From NCBI RefSeq assembly GCF_031845305.1, contig NZ_JAVREH010000015.1, positions 1 to 64,000 of the forward strand: a DNA stretch of 64,000 nucleotides, in the 5' to 3' direction. How positions within the stretch are numbered: the first letter of the stretch is position 1; the number at the start of each line of letters is the position of its first letter. Source of the DNA: Jatrophihabitans_A lederbergiae. Its GTDB lineage: Bacteria > Actinomycetota > Actinomycetes > Mycobacteriales > Jatrophihabitantaceae. Positions 1 to 8,071 of the stretch are shown here, piece by piece. The notes beneath the pieces were generated by a model. That model saw nothing but the letters and a program-made list of their open reading frames with translations. It did not search any database and was not told the origin of the DNA. The position numbers and the translations under genes are program-made.

Positions 1-102
1 ACCCGCGTCGCCGCCCGACTACTCGCCATGGCCGCCGCGATCTGGCACAACTGGAAAACCGACGCCCCAGTCAAACGCTCACTGATCGCCTACGACCACT
101 AA
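1..102 (+). mobile_element. 3' end of an IS982-type transposase gene (partial at window edge)
   Basis: The first 33 codons of the window form an open frame ending in TAA. They read through AAAIWHNWKTDAPVKRSLIAY and end in DH-stop. The signature A-A-x-W-H-N followed by a (K/R)RSLIAYDH terminus is what I recall from the C-terminus of IS982-family DDE transposases. Only the tail is visible, so whether the element is intact cannot be judged. I did not recognise a terminal inverted repeat in the 100 bp after the stop. The family name is from memory and moderately sure. Confidence 0.6.
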
Positions 103-130
103 ACGCCAAACGGACTCACTCATCTAGTCG

Positions 131-158
131 TTATCCACAGGCTTGCTACATATCCACA
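131..158 (+). promoter_or_regulatory. Pair of DnaA-box sequences
   Basis: TTATCCACA, the perfect DnaA-box consensus, lies at 131-139. A one-mismatch copy, ATATCCACA, lies at 150-158 in the same orientation. They sit between the transposase remnant and the permease gene, about 49 kb from dnaA. DnaA binding is inferred from sequence only. Confidence 0.5.
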
Positions 159-208
159 ATCCCGAGCGGACGGTTCCCCCGAATCCGGGTAGCCGTCAGG
201 GTTGAGCC

Positions 209-1198
209 ATGGCGAGCACCGGACGCACGGTTGGGCGGCAGCGGTGGTCTGCGCGCCGTCTCGAACCAACTGACGCCATCTGTGCGATCCTGGCCGCCGC
301 CGCGCTGGCACGGGTGCTCCTCGGCAGTGAACTGAGCCACCCTCGGGTACAGGCCTGGACCACCGTGTTCATCGCCATCTGCGTGCAGGCCGCACCGTTT
401 GCCGTCCTGGGTGTGGCGATGTCGACCCTGGTCTCCGTGCTGGTTCCACCTGCCTTCTTTGCCCGTGCCCTTCCCGCCGCGCCAGGGCTCTCGGTCCCGC
501 TGGCCGGCTTGGCGGGCACACTGCTTCCGGGATGTGAGTGCGCCTCCGTTCCGGTGGCGGCAAGCCTGTCCCGCCGCGGGGTTCCACCGGGGCCGGCGGT
601 GGCCTTTCTGCTGTCCGCACCCGCCATCAATCCAGTGGTTCTGGTGGCAACCTCGGTGGCGTTTCCCGGTCACCCCGCCGTCGTGCTGGCGCGATTCGTC
701 GCCTCGCTCTGCGCCGCCGTGCTAATGGGCTGGCTGTGGTCGATGACCGGTTGGCCACTGCCGGCTCGCCGGCGGCAGCACGATCACGGCTCGGGCACCG
801 TCAGCGGTCGAGCCCTCGCCACCGCCAGCCACGACATCGCGCAGACGATCGGCCTGCTGGTGGTCGGCGCTGCCAGCGCGGCCACTGTGGCGGCGGTCGT
901 GCCCCAGCAACTGCTGACAGCGGTGGCCGACAACCCGGTCACCGCGGTGTGCGGCCTGGCGGCGCTGGCCGTAGTGCTGGCCGTGTGCAGTGAGTCCGAC
1001 GCCTTTATCGCGGCAAGCCTCAGCCAGTTCTCGCTCACCGCCAGGCTGACATTCCTGGTCGTCGGCCCAGCCGTGGACGTTAAGCTGGTCGCGATGCACG
1101 CCGGAACCTTCGGCCGCACCTTCGCGTTGCGGTTCGCACCGCTGACCTGGCTGATCGCCCTGCTCGCGTCGACGGTCACCGGCGCGGTGCTGTTATGA
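209..1198 (+). CDS. Permease of the DUF318/UPF0718 (YraQ/ArsP-like) family
   Basis: 329-aa integral membrane protein with about eight hydrophobic segments. The conserved loop PGCECASVPVA (about residues 109-119) and a second SAPAINPVVLVAT segment are hallmarks of the DUF318 permease family; some relatives (ArsP) export organoarsenicals, but most have no proven substrate. The start is the ATG at 209. Its stop overlaps the start of the next gene by 4 bp (ATGA), and that gene is a TIGR03943 protein. This permease/TIGR03943 pairing is widespread and in some bacteria is tied to zinc homeostasis, but I see no Zur-like operator here. Substrate unknown. Confidence 0.85.
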   Translation: MASTGRTVGRQRWSARRLEPTDAICAILAAAALARVLLGSELSHPRVQAWTTVFIAICVQAAPFAVLGVAMSTLVSVLVPPAFFARALPAAPGLSVPLAGLAGTLLPGCECASVPVAASLSRRGVPPGPAVAFLLSAPAINPVVLVATSVAFPGHPAVVLARFVASLCAAVLMGWLWSMTGWPLPARRRQHDHGSGTVSGRALATASHDIAQTIGLLVVGAASAATVAAVVPQQLLTAVADNPVTAVCGLAALAVVLAVCSESDAFIAASLSQFSLTARLTFLVVGPAVDVKLVAMHAGTFGRTFALRFAPLTWLIALLASTVTGAVLL

Positions 1199-1974
1199 AC
1201 GGCCGGACGCAGGCCTACCTGCTGTTGCTGCTGGGAGCCGCGCTGCTCCGACTGGGTGCCAGCGAACTGCTGCTGCGCTACGTCAGGCCGGCGGCTCGGC
1301 CGGAAACCGTGCTTGCAGGAGCAGCCATGCTCGCTATCGCCTTGGCGCGGCTGGCGCAGGCTCGACGGGTGGTTCGAGGCGCGCCGTCGGTTCAGGACCA
1401 GCCGTCGGTTCAGGACCAGCCGTCGGTTCAGGACCAGCCAATGGTTGAGGATCGGCACTCCATCGGTGGGGCAGTGTCCGTTCGCCGGAGCGGGGCGGTT
1501 CACGCCGGCTGGCTGACGATCGCTCCGGTGGTCGCCATTCTGGTCATCTCGCCGCCCGCCTTGAGCACGTTCACGGCCAGCCATGCGCCGGTACGGGCCG
1601 TCGGCGCGGCTCCTCCGACCGGCTTTCCAGCACTCACCGGTTCCTCGCCACACCGCCTGGTTCTGCTGGAGTTCACCACCCGCGCCCTGTGGGACGCCGG
1701 GCGCACCCTGCGGAGCCAGCGTGTCGAACTGACCGGATTCGTGCTGACACAGCGACCGGACGGCTTCATCCTGGCCAGGCTGGTCATCACCTGCTGTGCC
1801 GCGGACGCCCGACCGGTCGAGGTGTTCGTCCAGGCCCGTTCGCGGCCGCCGACCGGCGGGTGGGTCACCGTCACGGGCAGCTACGCGCGCACCATGCCTG
1901 GCAGACCCGGTTACCCGGTCCTCGCGGCAACGTCGGAGCGACCGGTCGAGCAGCCCACCAATCCCTATGAGTGA
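1195..1974 (+). CDS. TIGR03943-family membrane protein, partner of the permease
   Basis: 259 aa, translationally coupled (ATGA) to the permease. Two N-terminal transmembrane segments (about residues 5-25 and 38-57) are followed by a hydrophilic linker, a third hydrophobic segment (about 103-122) and a C-terminal soluble domain with LVITCCAADARPVEVFV, typical of the YcgQ/TIGR03943 family. Family members are co-encoded with DUF318 permeases, so a joint transport role is inferred. The linker holds three perfect copies of the hexapeptide PSVQDQ from an 18-bp tandem repeat, which looks like a recent local expansion. Confidence 0.8.
   Translation: MNGRTQAYLLLLLGAALLRLGASELLLRYVRPAARPETVLAGAAMLAIALARLAQARRVVRGAPSVQDQPSVQDQPSVQDQPMVEDRHSIGGAVSVRRSGAVHAGWLTIAPVVAILVISPPALSTFTASHAPVRAVGAAPPTGFPALTGSSPHRLVLLEFTTRALWDAGRTLRSQRVELTGFVLTQRPDGFILARLVITCCAADARPVEVFVQARSRPPTGGWVTVTGSYARTMPGRPGYPVLAATSERPVEQPTNPYE
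1384..1437 (+). repeat. 18-bp tandem repeat, three perfect copies
   Basis: The unit CCGTCGGTTCAGGACCAG occurs at 1384-1401, 1402-1419 and 1420-1437. A decayed fourth copy (starting CCAATGGTTGAGGAT) follows at 1438. The unit is a multiple of three and in frame, adding PSVQDQ repeats to the linker of the TIGR03943 protein. Copy number is probably variable between strains. Confidence 0.9.
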
Positions 1975-2087
1975 CCGCCGGCGGGTGGCGCGGACCCGGA
2001 ACGCCGCGACGGCCCAGCTGCGGGCTCCTAGGACACGCTGACCCAGAGCACAGCCGACACACAGATTCGCCGCGCAGGGTTAGCGGC

Positions 2088-3650
2088 ATGTCCTCGAATG
2101 AGTACCCCCCTCCGCCGCATCATGGCGATGACGTCCCGACGGAGCAGTCTCAGGCGGGGGCGCCTGAACAAGCGGGGCACTCTCATACGCAACCGTACGA
2201 GCCACAACAGCATCAGCAGTCCTACCCGGGCGCACAGCCCCAAGCCGCACAACCGTTCGACCAGCAGCACGCCAGCTCCTACGAGCCGGTGCAACCGCCC
2301 GCTACGAACAGCTATCCGGCGGTGGGCGCGGGGTACCAGCCGTACGGTTCCTACGGCAGCAGCGACGTCGCCCCGCAGCCGAACCAGGAGCAGGGCCAGC
2401 AGTCGCCGGGACACGGAGGCTACTACCCGCCCGGATTCACGCCGGCCGGAGCCAGCGCGTTCGGCGGTCCGCCTGCCGTTCCAGGAAGCGGTGGAACAAC
2501 CGAGCATGGCCGTCCCAAGCGTGCTCGTAACGGCCTGCTCATGACGGCGCTGATCGCCGCCTTGATCGGCGGCGGAGTCGGCGGCGGCATCGTGGCAGCC
2601 GCGGACAACAACAACGGCAACTCGGTCAACACCAGGCTCAAGATCACCAACTCCACGGGGGCTCCGACCGCTCAGTTGAACGGCACCGTGGGCGCTGCGG
2701 CGGCGAAGATCCGGCCGAGCGTGGTGACGATCAATGTCACGAGCTCGCAGGCATCCGGCACCGGCTCGGGCGTGATCATCCGGCAGGACGGCTACATCCT
2801 GACCAATGACCACGTGGTGGCTGTCGGCTCCAGCACCGGTTCGACGACCGGCTCGGGTGGCGCAACCGGCACCGTCCAGGTCACCTTGTCCGACGGCAGG
2901 ACGGCCGGGGCGAAGATCGTCGGACGTGACACCTCGGACGATCTGGCGGTGATCAAGGTCGACGGCCTGAACGATCTCACCGCCGCAACGTTCGCGAAGT
3001 CGAGCTCGCTGAGCGTCGGCCAGGCCGTGGTGGCGGTCGGCGCACCGCTCGGCCTGTCCGACACGGTGACCAGCGGCATCGTCAGCAACCTCGCCCGGCC
3101 GGTGCGAGCCGGCGACAACGACCAGGCCGTGTTCGAAGCAGTCCAGACCGACGCCGCGATCAACCCCGGCAACTCCGGCGGCCCGCTGGTCGACCTGAAC
3201 GGCTCGGTGGTCGGCATCAACGCGGCGATCGCCAGTGACCAGTCCGGCGGCGGACTGCAGATTCCGGGCCAGCCGCAGCAGCAGGCCGGCAACATCGGCA
3301 TCGGCTTTGCCATCCCAGCCGACGAGGCGAGCCGCATCGCGAGCGAGCTGATCGCTACCGGCAAGGCGACCCATGCCGTCCTCGGTGTCTCCGTCGGCGG
3401 CGACACGACCGCCAGCCGGTCCGTGGCCGGGGTAGCCCTGAAGTCGGTCAACGCCGGGGGCGTCGCCGCGAAGGCGGGGCTTCAGGTCGGCGACATCGTC
3501 ACCGCGATCGATGGCCAGCAGGTGACATCGTCGGATGCCCTCATCGCGGCGGTCCGCAACCACGCCCCTGGTCAGCAGGTGAAGGTGGACTACACCCGAG
3601 GCGGCAAGGCGAATTCCGTCACCGTCACCCTGGGCTCCTCCGACAGCTGA
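2088..3650 (+). CDS. HtrA/DegP-like membrane-anchored serine protease with PDZ domain
   Basis: 520 aa when started at ATG 2088 (MSSNEYPPPP). The frame stays open upstream to 1971, but that part lacks family character. Layout: a Pro/Gln/Tyr-rich disordered N-terminus (about 1-145), one transmembrane helix (about 148-170), a trypsin-like domain with triad H242 (TNDHVV), D285 (SDDLAVI) and S363 (GNSGGP), and a C-terminal PDZ domain (about 425-515). This is the actinobacterial HtrA/PepD arrangement: cytoplasmic tail, extracytoplasmic protease for misfolded envelope proteins. It lies 113 bp after the TIGR03943 gene and may have its own promoter. Confidence 0.93.
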   Translation: MSSNEYPPPPHHGDDVPTEQSQAGAPEQAGHSHTQPYEPQQHQQSYPGAQPQAAQPFDQQHASSYEPVQPPATNSYPAVGAGYQPYGSYGSSDVAPQPNQEQGQQSPGHGGYYPPGFTPAGASAFGGPPAVPGSGGTTEHGRPKRARNGLLMTALIAALIGGGVGGGIVAAADNNNGNSVNTRLKITNSTGAPTAQLNGTVGAAAAKIRPSVVTINVTSSQASGTGSGVIIRQDGYILTNDHVVAVGSSTGSTTGSGGATGTVQVTLSDGRTAGAKIVGRDTSDDLAVIKVDGLNDLTAATFAKSSSLSVGQAVVAVGAPLGLSDTVTSGIVSNLARPVRAGDNDQAVFEAVQTDAAINPGNSGGPLVDLNGSVVGINAAIASDQSGGGLQIPGQPQQQAGNIGIGFAIPADEASRIASELIATGKATHAVLGVSVGGDTTASRSVAGVALKSVNAGGVAAKAGLQVGDIVTAIDGQQVTSSDALIAAVRNHAPGQQVKVDYTRGGKANSVTVTLGSSDS

Positions 3651-3668
3651 CCAGACCCGACAGTGTGG

Positions 3669-3971
3669 CTAGTCCGGCCGGGTCGGCATCACCTGGGTGT
3701 CCGCGGAGTTCACGTCCGTAGTGCCCCGCGAGCCCTCCGCCGCAGCCGCGGCTGGGTCGTCCGAGGCAGCTGAGCCGTTCGAGGCGTCAGCCTCTGCCGG
3801 TTGGTCGGCCTTGGGCTTGCGAGAGATCTTGACGGTGCCGGACTCCAGGTCGATCCGCCGGCCGCCCGAGGCGTCCCCGATCTCTTCACGGGTCGATTGC
3901 AGGCGGCGCTTCTCTTCGTCCATGTGCCGCTTGCCTGGGTTGAAAAGGGTGTCAATTCCCCACTCCGTCAT
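3669..3971 (-). CDS. Small DUF6191-type protein
   Basis: 100 aa. The N-terminal half, starting MTEWGIDTLFNPGKRHMDEEK and ending at a GGRRIDLESGTVKI segment, is a compact conserved actinobacterial module that I associate with DUF6191; function unknown. The C-terminal half is a low-complexity Ala/Ser/Asp tail. Charged, with no signal peptide or membrane helix, so probably cytoplasmic. It is convergent with htrA (18 bp between stops) and divergent from msrA (45 bp between starts), so it stands alone. Confidence 0.75.
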   Translation of the reverse strand: MTEWGIDTLFNPGKRHMDEEKRRLQSTREEIGDASGGRRIDLESGTVKISRKPKADQPAEADASNGSAASDDPAAAAAEGSRGTTDVNSADTQVMPTRPD

Positions 3972-4016
3972 GGCTTGAGACTACGCCGGGTAGCGGCGGC
4001 GACGTAGCCTGGAAAG

Positions 4017-4679
4017 ATGAGCTTCTTCCGATCCAAGACCCAGATCCCGGCCGCGGAGAGCGCCCTCCCCGGTCGGTCGGATTACCCCTACTCCGTGCCG
4101 GAGACGCACCACGTGAACGGCCACCGCATCCGCGAACCGTTCGACACCGAGGGTCTGCAGAGCGCGGTGTTCGGCATGGGCTGCTTCTGGGGCGCCGAGA
4201 AGGACTTCTGGGAGCTGCCGACGGTCTACTCCACCGCTGTCGGGTACTCCGGCGGGCACACCACGTACCCGACGTATGAGGAGACCTGCACCGGCCGCAC
4301 CGGCCACACCGAGGTCGTCCGGATCATCTTCGATCCGACGCAGATCAGCTACGCCGAGTTGTTGCAGGTGTTCTTCGAGAACCACGACCCGACGCAGGGC
4401 ATGCGGCAGGGCAACGACCTCGGCAGCCAGTACCGATCAGCCGTGTACTACGAGTCCGACGACCAGCGCAAGCAGGCCGAGGCGGCTGCTGCCGCGTTCG
4501 GTGAGCGCCTGAAGGCAGCGGGCTACGGCGGCATCACCACCGAGATCGCGCCGCTGGGCGCCTTCTACTACGCCGAGGGCTACCACCAGCAGTACCTCGC
4601 CAAGAACCCGAACGGCTACTGCCCGGTACTGGCCACCGGAGTGAGCTGCCCGGTGGGGTTGTTCGCGCCGGCCGGCTGA
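4017..4679 (+). CDS. msrA: Peptide methionine-(S)-S-oxide reductase
   Basis: 220 aa. MsrA reduces methionine-S-sulfoxide in proteins using thioredoxin. The catalytic motif GMGCFWG gives Cys56, followed by the conserved VGYSGGHTTYPTYEE and GHTEVVRIIFDP segments. Cysteines near the C-terminus (GYCPVLATGVSCPVG) are the likely resolving residues. A GGAAAG-like ribosome site precedes ATG 4017. Length fits the family. It sits 29 bp upstream of a methyltransferase gene on the same strand. Confidence 0.96.
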   Translation: MSFFRSKTQIPAAESALPGRSDYPYSVPETHHVNGHRIREPFDTEGLQSAVFGMGCFWGAEKDFWELPTVYSTAVGYSGGHTTYPTYEETCTGRTGHTEVVRIIFDPTQISYAELLQVFFENHDPTQGMRQGNDLGSQYRSAVYYESDDQRKQAEAAAAAFGERLKAAGYGGITTEIAPLGAFYYAEGYHQQYLAKNPNGYCPVLATGVSCPVGLFAPAG

Positions 4680-4708
4680 GCTGAGCCGGCACGTGACAGG
4701 CTTGTCGG

Positions 4709-5836
4709 ATGACCCGCTTCTCGTTCGACACCCTGCGCCGCTATCCCGACGCCGAAGCGGTCAACCTCTATGCGGTGGACGCCACTGACCGGCTGCTGCT
4801 CCGCGAGGCCGAGGCGGAACTCCGGCCAAGCTCCTGCGGTCAGCTCGTCGTCGTCAACGACCAGTACGGCGCGCTCACGCTGGGCGCCGCCGCGGAATAC
4901 GGCCTCACCGGTATTCGCGTGCACCAGGACCCGTTGACCGGGGAGCAGGCGCTCGCCAACAACGCCGAACACACCGGCCTGGCAGGCAGCTACCGCTCCC
5001 TGCCACTGGATGCCGACCTCATCAGCGGCGCCCGGGTCGTGCTGGTCCAGGCACCCAAGAGCATCGACGCCCTGCGCGAGATCGTCGAGCTGGTCGCCCG
5101 CCATGCCGCCGAGGACGTCACCATGTACGTCGGCGGCCGGGTGAAGCACCTGACGAGGGCGGTGAACGAGGTGCTGGCCGAGTCCTTCGAGCAGGTGCAC
5201 GCGAGCCTCGCCGCGCAGAAGTCGCGGGTCATCACCGGCCGCGGCAAGCTGCCCATCACGTCGGAGCCGAGCTTTCCGCGCCGGCGGCTCGAGCCGGAGA
5301 CCGGGCTCTGGGTGTGCGCGTACGGCATGGCGTTCGCCGGACTCAAGCTCGACCTGGGTACCCGGCGCCTGCTGACGCAGCTGGACCGGCTCCCGAGCGA
5401 ACCCGGCACGGCGGTGGACCTCGGGTGCGGAACCGGCATTCTCGCGGCGAGCATCGCCCGGGCGCGGCCGGCGCTGTCGGTGATCGCCACGGACCAGTCG
5501 GCGGCGGCGGTGGCCTCGGCGGCCGAGACCATGCGCGCTAACGGGCTGCAGGACCGGGTGTCGATGCTGCGCGACGACGCCATGAGCACGCTTGCTGACG
5601 GCAGCGTCGACGTGATCCTGTGCAACCCGCCCTTCCACCTCGGCAACTCGGTGCACACCGGGGCGGCGCTGAAGATGTTCCGCGCGGCCGGCCGGGTGCT
5701 TCGTCCGGGTGGCCAGCTGTGGACGGTCTTCAACTCGCACCTGGCACATCAGCCGGCACTGGAGCGCTACGTCGGGGCGACCCGGGTGGCCGATCGCGAT
5801 CCGAAGTTCACCGTGACGGTGTCGCGCCGCCGCTGA
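4709..5836 (+). CDS. RsmC/RlmG-like SAM-dependent rRNA methyltransferase
   Basis: 375-aa two-domain class I methyltransferase. The N-terminal half (about 1-195) resembles the degenerate first domain of RsmC/RlmG enzymes. The C-terminal half carries motif I DLGCGTGILA and the motif IV tetrapeptide NPPF (CNPPFHLGNSVH), the signature of N-methylation of guanine exocyclic N2. RsmC acts on 16S G1207 and RlmG on 23S G1835; which one applies here cannot be told by eye. Probably co-transcribed with msrA. Confidence 0.85.
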   Translation: MTRFSFDTLRRYPDAEAVNLYAVDATDRLLLREAEAELRPSSCGQLVVVNDQYGALTLGAAAEYGLTGIRVHQDPLTGEQALANNAEHTGLAGSYRSLPLDADLISGARVVLVQAPKSIDALREIVELVARHAAEDVTMYVGGRVKHLTRAVNEVLAESFEQVHASLAAQKSRVITGRGKLPITSEPSFPRRRLEPETGLWVCAYGMAFAGLKLDLGTRRLLTQLDRLPSEPGTAVDLGCGTGILAASIARARPALSVIATDQSAAAVASAAETMRANGLQDRVSMLRDDAMSTLADGSVDVILCNPPFHLGNSVHTGAALKMFRAAGRVLRPGGQLWTVFNSHLAHQPALERYVGATRVADRDPKFTVTVSRRR

Positions 5837-6020
5837 CGGCCCCGCCCAGCCGGGTCAGCGCAACCGCCGCTCAGCAGGCCCGAGTGAGGAACGCCTTCAG
5901 GTACGCGCCGGTCTGAGGTACGACCGTCCTGGCGTACTGGGGCGTGCGCGAGTGCGAGCGCCTCGTCCATCCGGCCGGCCACACAGCCGGAGCGACCATA
6001 CAGCCGGTACCCTCATCGCT

Positions 6021-6902
6021 ATGCCGGAGCTACCGGAGATCGAGGCGCTCGCCGCCTTTCTGCGCGAGCATGCGACCGGACGGGTGGTCATCCGCTCCGA
6101 CGTGGCGGCCATCAACGCGGTCAAGACGTTCGATCCACCGCTCAGTGCCCTCAACGGCCTGACCGTCACCGGCGCGAGCAGGCACGGTAAGTTCCTCGAC
6201 GTCGACATCGACGGCCTGCACCTGATCACCCACCTGTCCCGCGGTGGCTGGCTGCAGTGGCGCGACAAGATGTCGCCGGTTCCGCCCAAGCCCGGCCGCG
6301 GCCCGTTGGCCTTCCGGCTGCACCTGACCCCGCTGCCGGACGCCCTCGACGGCGAGCCGGACGCGGGCTTCGACCTGACCGAAGCGGGCACGCAGAAACG
6401 GCTGGCGGTCTACCTCGTGCGTGACCCGATGGAGGTGCCGGGGATCGCCGCCCTCGGCCCGGACGCCATGCGGGTCGATCTCGAGTCGTTCGCTGCCCTG
6501 CTGGCGGGCGAGAACCGCCAGCTCAAGGGTGTGCTCACCCACCAGTCGGTGCTTGCGGGGATCGGCAATGCCTACTCCGACGAGATCCTGCACGCCGCGC
6601 GGCTGTCTCCGTTCGCGATCGCCTCCCGCCTTACGGAGTTCCAGGTGAGCGACCTGTATTCGGCGATGCGGGCAACGCTGACGGACGCGGTGGACCGCTC
6701 GGTCGGGCAGCGCGCGGCGACCCTGAAGTCCGAGAAGCGCAGCGGTCTCGCGGTGCACGCACGCACCGGCCTGCCGTGCCCGGTGTGCGGTGACACCGTC
6801 CGCGAGGTGTCCTTTGCCGACAAGTCACTGCAGTACTGCCCGACCTGCCAGACCGGGGGCAAGAACCTCGCCGATCGAAGGCTGTCCCGGCTGGTCAAGT
6901 GA
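6021..6902 (+). CDS. Fpg/Nei-family DNA glycosylase/AP lyase
   Basis: 293 aa starting at ATG 6021. This start puts the catalytic proline at position 2 and glutamate at 3 (MPELPEIEAL), so the longer open frame from 5952 cannot be right. The helix-two-turn-helix region (LKGVLTHQSVLAGIGNAYSDEIL) and a C-terminal zinc finger with CPVC and CPTC pairs are complete. Such enzymes excise oxidised bases and cut at the abasic site. The sequence looks like an actinobacterial Fpg/Nei paralogue rather than canonical MutM; substrate preference is not readable. Confidence 0.92.
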   Translation: MPELPEIEALAAFLREHATGRVVIRSDVAAINAVKTFDPPLSALNGLTVTGASRHGKFLDVDIDGLHLITHLSRGGWLQWRDKMSPVPPKPGRGPLAFRLHLTPLPDALDGEPDAGFDLTEAGTQKRLAVYLVRDPMEVPGIAALGPDAMRVDLESFAALLAGENRQLKGVLTHQSVLAGIGNAYSDEILHAARLSPFAIASRLTEFQVSDLYSAMRATLTDAVDRSVGQRAATLKSEKRSGLAVHARTGLPCPVCGDTVREVSFADKSLQYCPTCQTGGKNLADRRLSRLVK

Positions 6903-7120
6903 ATCGCCCATTGACACCTGATGATCACGCGCGGACGCTCATGGGATTCCTAGGCGAACTTCGGCGAGGAACCCGGCACCGGACGCCGATCAGGGGCACA
7001 CTGGGCACCGTGAACGATGTAGGGCTTGAACAAGTCCCGAGTGTCACCCCGGCCAAGCTCAGCTCCGCCGACCGGCCGGTCGTCACAGGCACTGATGAGT
7101 CAGCGGTGATCGGGTAACCC

Positions 7121-8047
7121 ATGGTCCGCCCGCTATCGCGACCGCGCACGTCCGTGCCGTTGCCGAGAAACGAGAACCCGCTGGTGATCGCGCACCGGGG
7201 CGCGTCCTACGCAGTCGCCGAGCACACGCTGCCCGCCTACCTCGCGGCCATCGAGACCGGCGCGGACGGCCTGGAGTGCGACGTCCGGCTGACCAGGGAC
7301 GGCCACCTGGTGTGCGTGCACGACCGCACCGTCAACCGCACCTCCAATGGCACCGGCATCGTCAGCGAGCTGGACCTCTCCGGCCTGCGTCAACTGGACT
7401 TCCTGTCCTGGCACGACGACCTACCGCGGACGACCGGCGAGCTGCTCACCGACTCGCCGTACCTCTCCGGCGTCGCCCCGGACCGGCTGGACGTCAACCG
7501 GTCGACCGTGCTCACCCTGGAGACGCTGCTCGCGGTGGTGGCCGACGCCGGCCGGCCGCTGAAGCTGCTGATCGAGACCAAGCACCCGACCCGTTACGGC
7601 GGCCTGGTCGAGAAGGAACTCGTCCGGCTGCTGAAGCGGTTCGGTTGGGCGGGTGACCTGGACAGCGGCCCGGCAGCACACCACGCCGATGCCGAGTTGC
7701 ACGCGGCTGCCCATCCGGTGACGATCATGAGCTTCGCGCCGGTCGCGCTGCGCCGGATCAGGTTGCTGGCACCGTCCATTCCGCTGGCGCTGCTGATGCG
7801 GCGGTGGACGTCCGTGCGCCGCGACGGCTCACTGCCCACCGGCGTGAGCATCGGTGGCCCCGGCGTCAGGCTGCTGCGCAGCGATCCCGACTATGTCGAG
7901 CTGGCGCATGCCGCAGGCAACCGGGTCTACTGCTGGACGGTCGACCAGTTGGCCGACGTCGAACTGGTCAGGAGTCTCGGTATCGACGCCATCATCACCA
8001 ACCGCCCGGCCATGGTCGCCGGGGAGTTACGCGGAACGCGCCCCTGA
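7121..8047 (+). CDS. Glycerophosphodiester phosphodiesterase family protein
   Basis: 308 aa. GDPD enzymes hydrolyse glycerophosphodiesters to glycerol-3-phosphate and an alcohol. The catalytic His-Arg of AHRGAS, the Glu-Cys-Asp metal site (GADGLECDVRLTRDG) and the second His in VCVHDRTVNRTSNG are all present, and the C-terminus has the usual VYCWTVDQ and IDAIITNRP elements. There is no signal peptide, so a cytoplasmic enzyme is likely. The exact start is uncertain, since conserved sequence only begins about 20 residues in. Convergent with the NAD-GDH gene. Confidence 0.92.
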   Translation: MVRPLSRPRTSVPLPRNENPLVIAHRGASYAVAEHTLPAYLAAIETGADGLECDVRLTRDGHLVCVHDRTVNRTSNGTGIVSELDLSGLRQLDFLSWHDDLPRTTGELLTDSPYLSGVAPDRLDVNRSTVLTLETLLAVVADAGRPLKLLIETKHPTRYGGLVEKELVRLLKRFGWAGDLDSGPAAHHADAELHAAAHPVTIMSFAPVALRRIRLLAPSIPLALLMRRWTSVRRDGSLPTGVSIGGPGVRLLRSDPDYVELAHAAGNRVYCWTVDQLADVELVRSLGIDAIITNRPAMVAGELRGTRP

Positions 8048-8071
8048 CGGAGCAGGTGAGTCGCTCTCCCG

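Noticed and set aside
1..208. Complete IS982 element with inverted repeats
   Set aside because: Only the transposase tail is in the window, and I could not identify a terminal repeat.
2028..3563. 511-codon minus-strand frame opposite the HtrA gene
   Set aside because: Arg/Val-rich shadow without conserved motifs; the plus strand has an intact protease triad and PDZ domain.
6899..7117. 72-codon frame with a GTGA overlap after the Fpg/Nei gene
   Set aside because: The overlap looks operon-like, but the product has no motif, membrane helix or recognisable family. The 218-bp stretch holds nothing else I can support.
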